From positions 372,001-436,000 of the forward strand of contig NZ_JBHZRJ010000005.1 in the NCBI RefSeq assembly GCF_043641555.1: a DNA stretch of 64,000 nt, read 5' to 3'. The DNA is from Saccharospirillum alexandrii_A. Lineage in GTDB: Bacteria; Pseudomonadota; Gammaproteobacteria; Pseudomonadales; Natronospirillaceae. The notes beneath the pieces are model-generated. The model searched no databases, was not told the origin of the DNA, and was given only the letters and a program-made list of their open reading frames with translations. Made by a program: the position numbers and the translations under genes. Positions 60,119-64,000 of the stretch are shown here, one piece after another (within the stretch, counting starts at the first letter, position 1; each line of letters opens with the position of its first letter).

Positions 60119-61450
60119 TCAGGTTTCCCGAACGCCCAACTTTGAGTTAAGCATCACAGCCACAAACATGGTGTCGGCGTCGTCTTCGGGCGCGCCGACC
60201 ATGCTCTGGCTGAGCAAGGTAAACTCAGGGTGTTCTGACAGGAACTGGCTCACCCGGTCTTCGTTTTCCTCGACCAGCCAGCTGCAAGTCGCATACACCA
60301 AATAACCGCCCGCTTTAACCGAGGCAGACGCCTGCGCCAGCAACTGATCCTGAATCGGCTGCAGGGTGCTCAGTGAGGTTTCAGTCAGTCGCCAACGGCT
60401 GTCCGGATTACGTCGCCAGGTGCCGGCACCCGAGCAGGGGGCGTCAATCACAACCCGATCGAAGGCCCCGGCCTTCAGGTCAGCGACGGCATCCGGCCGG
60501 GTCGCATCCAGCGCCTGAGTGTGCAGATTGGTAAAACCCTGCCGCGCGGCGCGGCGTTCGGTTTCTTGCAGGGCATGGGCACGAATGTCCGTTGCCAGCA
60601 CCTCACCGGCCGGCCCTACCCGACTCGCCAGTGCCACCGCCTTGCCACCACCGCCCGCACAGACATCCCAGACCCGGTGGCCGGGTTCGGCCGCCACCGC
60701 GTCAACAATGCGCTGACTGGCGCGGTCCTGGATTTCCACCCATCCGGCATCCCAGGCCTTGGTTTTGGTGATTGGGGAATCGGGCGCCAGCGCCAGCACA
60801 TCGCCCGCCTGGTCCAGCACGGTGAGGCCGGCTGCGTGCAACGACCGGGCGGCCTGCTCACCCTTGCCAGGCAAGGCGCGCAACCAGATCGGTGGACGGG
60901 TCATTTGCATCGTGAGCCAATGCCCGGCCTGGGAATCCGACCAGTGGCTTGCCGCCGTGCGCTGATCCAGCCAGGGCTGCCAACCAGGCAGCCACCCCTG
61001 ACTGGCGGCCTGAATACCGGGGTCGTCGCGCTGACGGTCCAGCCAGACGCGTCGCTGTGCAACGTCCGTCAACTCATTGGGCGCCTGCTCGTCCAGACCG
61101 TCCAGCAACACCAGCCAGCCCCAGAGCTCAACCGCAGGAATGGCCTTAAAGGCTAGCCACAGAGTGTCGGCAGTCCACACTGCCTGCCCGTGATTGCTGG
61201 AATCTGGCTGTGAATAACCCTGCTGCAGCATGACCGGCACCGCTGCCAGACGGCACAGCTGAAACAACCGGTCACTGTAGAACCGCCGGTCTTTGCCGCC
61301 GTAGGCCTTGCGCTCCCGAAACCGGGCGGCCAGCCAGCGATCCATCTGCGGCCACTCAGGTTCGGTCTGCAGCGCCCGCGTCAGGTCACACAGGTGCGGC
61401 CAGCGGTAGCCGGGCCACTGTGGCCGCGTTGAGGTGTCGGTGTGCGCCAT
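60119..61450 (-). CDS. RsmB/NOP2-family rRNA m5C methyltransferase
   Basis: 443 residues. C-terminal SAM-methyltransferase motifs VWDVCAGGGGKAVALASRVGPAGEVLATDIR, FDRVVIDAPCSGAGTWRRNPDSRWRLTE (PC motif) and YLVYATCSWLVEENEDRV (TC motif with the catalytic Cys) define the 5-methylcytosine RNA methyltransferase family. The N-terminal RNA-binding region is diverged and there is no NusB-like domain clearly recognised. Start ATG 61450 with AGGA upstream; the frame to 61543 is leader. Single gene. Confidence 0.85.
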   Translation of the reverse strand: MAHTDTSTRPQWPGYRWPHLCDLTRALQTEPEWPQMDRWLAARFRERKAYGGKDRRFYSDRLFQLCRLAAVPVMLQQGYSQPDSSNHGQAVWTADTLWLAFKAIPAVELWGWLVLLDGLDEQAPNELTDVAQRRVWLDRQRDDPGIQAASQGWLPGWQPWLDQRTAASHWSDSQAGHWLTMQMTRPPIWLRALPGKGEQAARSLHAAGLTVLDQAGDVLALAPDSPITKTKAWDAGWVEIQDRASQRIVDAVAAEPGHRVWDVCAGGGGKAVALASRVGPAGEVLATDIRAHALQETERRAARQGFTNLHTQALDATRPDAVADLKAGAFDRVVIDAPCSGAGTWRRNPDSRWRLTETSLSTLQPIQDQLLAQASASVKAGGYLVYATCSWLVEENEDRVSQFLSEHPEFTLLSQSMVGAPEDDADTMFVAVMLNSKLGVRET

Positions 61451-61554
61451 GGCGAGAGGTCCTGTTGTCATTGCAAGGCAAGCGAGCCGCGCAGTATAAA
61501 GCAGCCGTAAGGTGGAATCACGGACCGCTGCCTTGCCACGCAAACCGTTCGCCC

Positions 61555-61620
61555 TGAGCCTGTCGAAAGGCCTTGGGGAGCATAACCAAGTGCCGGTTCA
61601 AGGGAAGCTCGACAGGCTCA
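61555..61620. repeat. Inverted pair of the widespread TGAGCCTGTCGA-type motif
   Basis: TGAGCCTGTCGA (61555-61566) and its exact complement (61609-61620) flank a 42-bp spacer in the gap between the methyltransferase start and the SDR gene. The motif CCCTGAGC(C/T)TGTCGAA is a common intergenic repeat in proteobacteria, from memory. Unrelated to the repeats at 1.4-46 kb. Confidence 0.75.
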
Positions 61621-61730
61621 GCCCGTACAGTGCTGAATACAGCGGTTCCTTGTTATCGGGTGTTTCGGTTTGTCCGGCGAAGCCACTCTGGCATGATCCC
61701 ATTCGGTAATTTGCATGAGGATGCCTGTTC

Positions 61731-62516
61731 ATGACCCACCCCCTGGCCGTAATAACCGGTGCCACCAGCGGCATTGGCGCTGCCTACGCCGACCGAATGG
61801 CCGCCGATGGCTACAACCTGCTGCTGACCGGCCGGCGCGAAGACACACTGGCTGCGGTATGCGCCCAGCTACGCCAGCGCTACCCGGTCGACATTGAGTA
61901 CCGGCTTGTGGATCTGGCCGAGGCCGATCAGCGCGAGGCGCTGGTTCAGGAAGTGACCTTGCTGCCGCGGCTGGATGCTCTGATCAACAATGCCGGTTAC
62001 GCCGAAGATGGCCGCTTCGGGGATCTGAACTGGTCCCGTCACCAGGCACTGCTCGATGTGCATGTCACCAGTACCCTGCAGCTGACCCATGCCGCCTTGC
62101 CCAACCTGATCCGGGCTCGAGGGCTGCTGATCAACCTGGCTTCGGTGGCCAGTTGGCTGCCCACGCCGCAAAGCGCCCTTTATGGCCCCACCAAAACGTT
62201 CGTTAGGGCGTTTACCGAGACGCTGGCGTTGAGTTATCGGCGCGAAGGGCTGCGTGCACTGGCCGTCTGCCCCGGTTTCACGGTCACCGATTTTCACGCC
62301 CGCCTGGGGCTCGACCCGGACAGTTTCTATAAACGCCACGGCATTACCCGAGCCTGGTCAGCCAAGGCCGTGGTCGAGCGCTCGCTCAACGACCTGGCCC
62401 GGGGCCGGGTGTTGTCGATTCAGGGCTGGAACTACCGGCTGATTGTTGCCGTTCTGCGCCACCTGCCGGTGCGTTGGCTGCACGCGGCACTGGACCGATC
62501 CGACCGGGCTCGCTAA
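61731..62516 (+). CDS. Short-chain dehydrogenase/reductase (YqjQ/DltE-like)
   Basis: 261 residues. TGATSGIGAAYADRMAADG, LINNAGYAEDGRF, NLASVASWLPTPQSALYGPTKTFVRAFTETL (catalytic Tyr-x3-Lys) and VCPGFTVTDFHARLG are standard SDR segments; the last resembles the DltE/YqjQ group. GAGGAT at 8-nt spacing precedes the ATG. Substrate unknown. A GC-rich stem-loop follows about 50 bp after the stop. Confidence 0.84.
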   Translation: MTHPLAVITGATSGIGAAYADRMAADGYNLLLTGRREDTLAAVCAQLRQRYPVDIEYRLVDLAEADQREALVQEVTLLPRLDALINNAGYAEDGRFGDLNWSRHQALLDVHVTSTLQLTHAALPNLIRARGLLINLASVASWLPTPQSALYGPTKTFVRAFTETLALSYRREGLRALAVCPGFTVTDFHARLGLDPDSFYKRHGITRAWSAKAVVERSLNDLARGRVLSIQGWNYRLIVAVLRHLPVRWLHAALDRSDRAR

Positions 62517-62563
62517 CAGTCGCTGACATCCGGTAACCAGGGGACGACCAAATTCGGCTTTAA

Positions 62564-62580
62564 GCCCGGCCTTTCGGGCC
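62564..62580 (+). terminator. Possible terminator after the SDR gene
   Basis: GCCCG-GCCTTT-CGGGC hairpin about 48 bp after the SDR stop; no T-tract, so weak. Confidence 0.4.
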
Positions 62581-62675
62581 GATAATCCTAGACGGCCCGC
62601 ACCCGTCCCAGACGTAAAGTTTCTCGGCATCTGGCGCAAGCGGCCCGTTATCTGCTATAAGTTGTGTGTTTATAA

Positions 62676-62691
62676 AGTGATGTGGTTCACA
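62676..62691 (+). promoter_or_regulatory. CRP/Vfr-like site upstream of the HD-GYP gene
   Basis: AGTGA-TGTGGT-TCACA matches the TGTGA-N6-TCACA consensus at nine of ten positions and is flanked by AT-rich sequence, about 30 bp before the TTG start. Suggests cAMP-dependent control; single-site match only. Confidence 0.5.
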
Positions 62692-62719
62692 TTATGTCTA
62701 TAGCTCTGGATCGTCGGAT

Positions 62720-63964
62720 TTGAGCCAATACAGTCAGCGCATTTCCGATACAACACTTCGCATGCCGGTTGCCTTGTTGCAAGTCGGTATGTTCGTGTGC
62801 CGGTTAGACAGACCCTGGCTGGGCACGCCCTTCCTGATGCAGGGTTTTCTGATTGAAAACCGCGACATGCTGCACCAGGTGCAAAGCCTGTGCAGCCAGG
62901 TGTGTGTCGACACCCGCAAGAGCCTTGTCAAATTCAAGGCGCGGCCCGGCAAAAACCAGACACCCCCAACCTTACCGGCCTCATTTGATCGCGACATGGC
63001 GCAAATGGGGTTGCGCAGCGTGCTGCCCACGTACACCCGCACGCTGAAACACGTTAAACAGGCCATGCGTGGGCTGAGCAAGGGCCACCCGCTTAACCCG
63101 GATACCCTGGGCAAGCACGTCGATGAGTGCATTACGGCCCTAATCGACAACATTCCAGCCATGACCTGGCTGTCACGCGTGAAAAGCCACGACGATTACA
63201 CCTACGAGCATGCCCTGCACGTGAGCCTGCTGTGCATGGTGTTTGGCATTCACTGCGGCTGGCCCCGGGACGAGGTGCGCACGGTCGGGCTGGCCGGTTT
63301 GTTGTTCGACCTGGGCAAGCTGCGCATACCGAAATCGCTGCTGACCAAACCCGGCCCGCTGACTGAAACCGAATGGCAATTGTTTAACGAACATCCAAAA
63401 TGGACGCGCTATCTTCTGGAAAAATCCGGCTTCGGTCACGATGTTGTCGCCGCTTGCTACTACCACCACGAACGGCCCGATGGCCAGGGTTACCCGGTGC
63501 AGAAGCTGGCTGGCCAAGTACCGTTGAGCGCCCGGCTGATTCACATTCTCGACGCCTTTGACGCCATGATCAGTTACCGGCCCTATGCCCAGCAACGTAC
63601 GGTCTACGACGCCATTCGGGTACTCTACAAAGGCCGCTCTACGGAGTTCGATTCTGCCCTGGTCGATCAGTTCATCGAATTGATGGGGGTCTACCCCATC
63701 GGTACCCTGGTCGAGTTGAGCAGCGGTGAAGTCGCCGTGGTGATTGGCCAGAATCACGATGCCAGGCTGTTGCCCAAGATTGCCGTGGTTCGCGACCGTA
63801 ACAAGCAACCGGTCAACGAACGCGTCGTTAACCTCAAACACCTGACCGGAAATGACGGCCTGCCCCTGTTTCGGGTGAAGACCATGCTGCACGATGGCAG
63901 TTACGGCATTTTCATGCAGGACTATACCCGCCAACTGGTGCTGGGAAACCAGGCCGCACGCTAA
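62720..63964 (+). CDS. HD-GYP domain protein with substituted HD motif
   Basis: 414 residues. An N-terminal DUF3391-type region (MPVALLQVGMFVCRLDRPWLGTPFLMQGFLI) precedes an HD-GYP domain: HALHVSLLCMVFG, GLAGLLFDLGKLRIPKSLLTKPGPLTETEW, CYYHHERPDGQGYP and RLIHILDAFDAMISYRPY. GYP is intact, but the canonical HD pair is FD (Phe in place of His), so metal binding and c-di-GMP hydrolysis may be altered or lost. Start is TTG 62720 (no ATG in frame before residue 15). Near the right window edge. Confidence 0.85.
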   Translation: MSQYSQRISDTTLRMPVALLQVGMFVCRLDRPWLGTPFLMQGFLIENRDMLHQVQSLCSQVCVDTRKSLVKFKARPGKNQTPPTLPASFDRDMAQMGLRSVLPTYTRTLKHVKQAMRGLSKGHPLNPDTLGKHVDECITALIDNIPAMTWLSRVKSHDDYTYEHALHVSLLCMVFGIHCGWPRDEVRTVGLAGLLFDLGKLRIPKSLLTKPGPLTETEWQLFNEHPKWTRYLLEKSGFGHDVVAACYYHHERPDGQGYPVQKLAGQVPLSARLIHILDAFDAMISYRPYAQQRTVYDAIRVLYKGRSTEFDSALVDQFIELMGVYPIGTLVELSSGEVAVVIGQNHDARLLPKIAVVRDRNKQPVNERVVNLKHLTGNDGLPLFRVKTMLHDGSYGIFMQDYTRQLVLGNQAAR

Positions 63965-64000
63965 CGACTCACCGACTTCACCTGCCCCGACCTTGTACCC

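Overview
This is a 64 kb chromosomal stretch of a GC-rich gammaproteobacterium. Genes such as YajQ, PCu(A)C, LiuR, IcmF, DUF3299 and Bax, together with three c-di-GMP enzymes, suggest an aquatic, Oceanospirillales-like organism. That placement is inferred from gene content, because there is no rRNA in the window. I saw no tRNA, rRNA, CRISPR array, prophage or intact insertion sequence.

Layout: (1) 1-6.1 kb, minus strand: leucine/branched-chain acyl-CoA catabolism (liuA, a second acyl-CoA dehydrogenase, liuB, liuC and the start of liuD). (2) 6.2-17 kb: small envelope proteins, an orphan GspE/PilB-type ATPase, an ABC-F ATPase and a decayed ABC-like fragment, a saccharopine-dehydrogenase-like protein, an AAC(3)-I-like acetyltransferase, a YpeA-like GNAT, a class V aminotransferase-fold protein and MgtC. 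(3) 17.1-22.7 kb: a LysR regulator diverging from a tightly overlapping operon of ACAD10/11-type dehydrogenase, SDR, APH-fold kinase, histidine phosphatase and SDR. I read this as a 4-hydroxyacyl-CoA (levulinate-type) degradation operon. (4) 22.8-29.5 kb: isochorismatase, TauE, LldD-like oxidase, EamA exporter, DUF1761, a MoaD-like/BNR-propeller pair and a metal exporter with its MerR regulator. (5) 30-35.2 kb: liuR diverging from 3-hydroxyacyl-CoA dehydrogenase and icmF. (6) 35.5-48.8 kb: CHASE-GGDEF cyclase, a complete MoxR/Bat operon, YajQ, copper proteins and an aminotransferase/membrane protein/amidohydrolase operon. (7) 50-64 kb: AraC regulator, a frameshifted GGDEF-EAL gene, an Aer-like receptor, a VTT membrane protein with a six-hairpin glycosidase, Bax, a heme/DUF3365-HAMP protein, an RNA m5C methyltransferase, an SDR and a degenerate HD-GYP protein.

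Two features tie the window together. First, LiuR (30.0 kb) has near-identical dyads at liuA (6.1 kb) and at the hbd-icmF operon (30.77 kb). Both carry the same embedded promoter, TTGACG-17 bp-TAGCCT, which joins two operons 24 kb apart into one predicted regulon. Second, about twelve copies of a structured intergenic repeat are scattered from 1.4 to 46 kb. Each full copy has a 20-30 bp outer stem enclosing two small hairpins whose loops share an ATGGAY or AGGGAT motif. Stem bases covary between copies. Two copies from different subfamilies carry the same smaller palindromic element at the same loop position, and one copy appears to have lost its core. This nested repeat system is the most unusual thing in the window; no RAYT-type transposase is encoded here to explain it.
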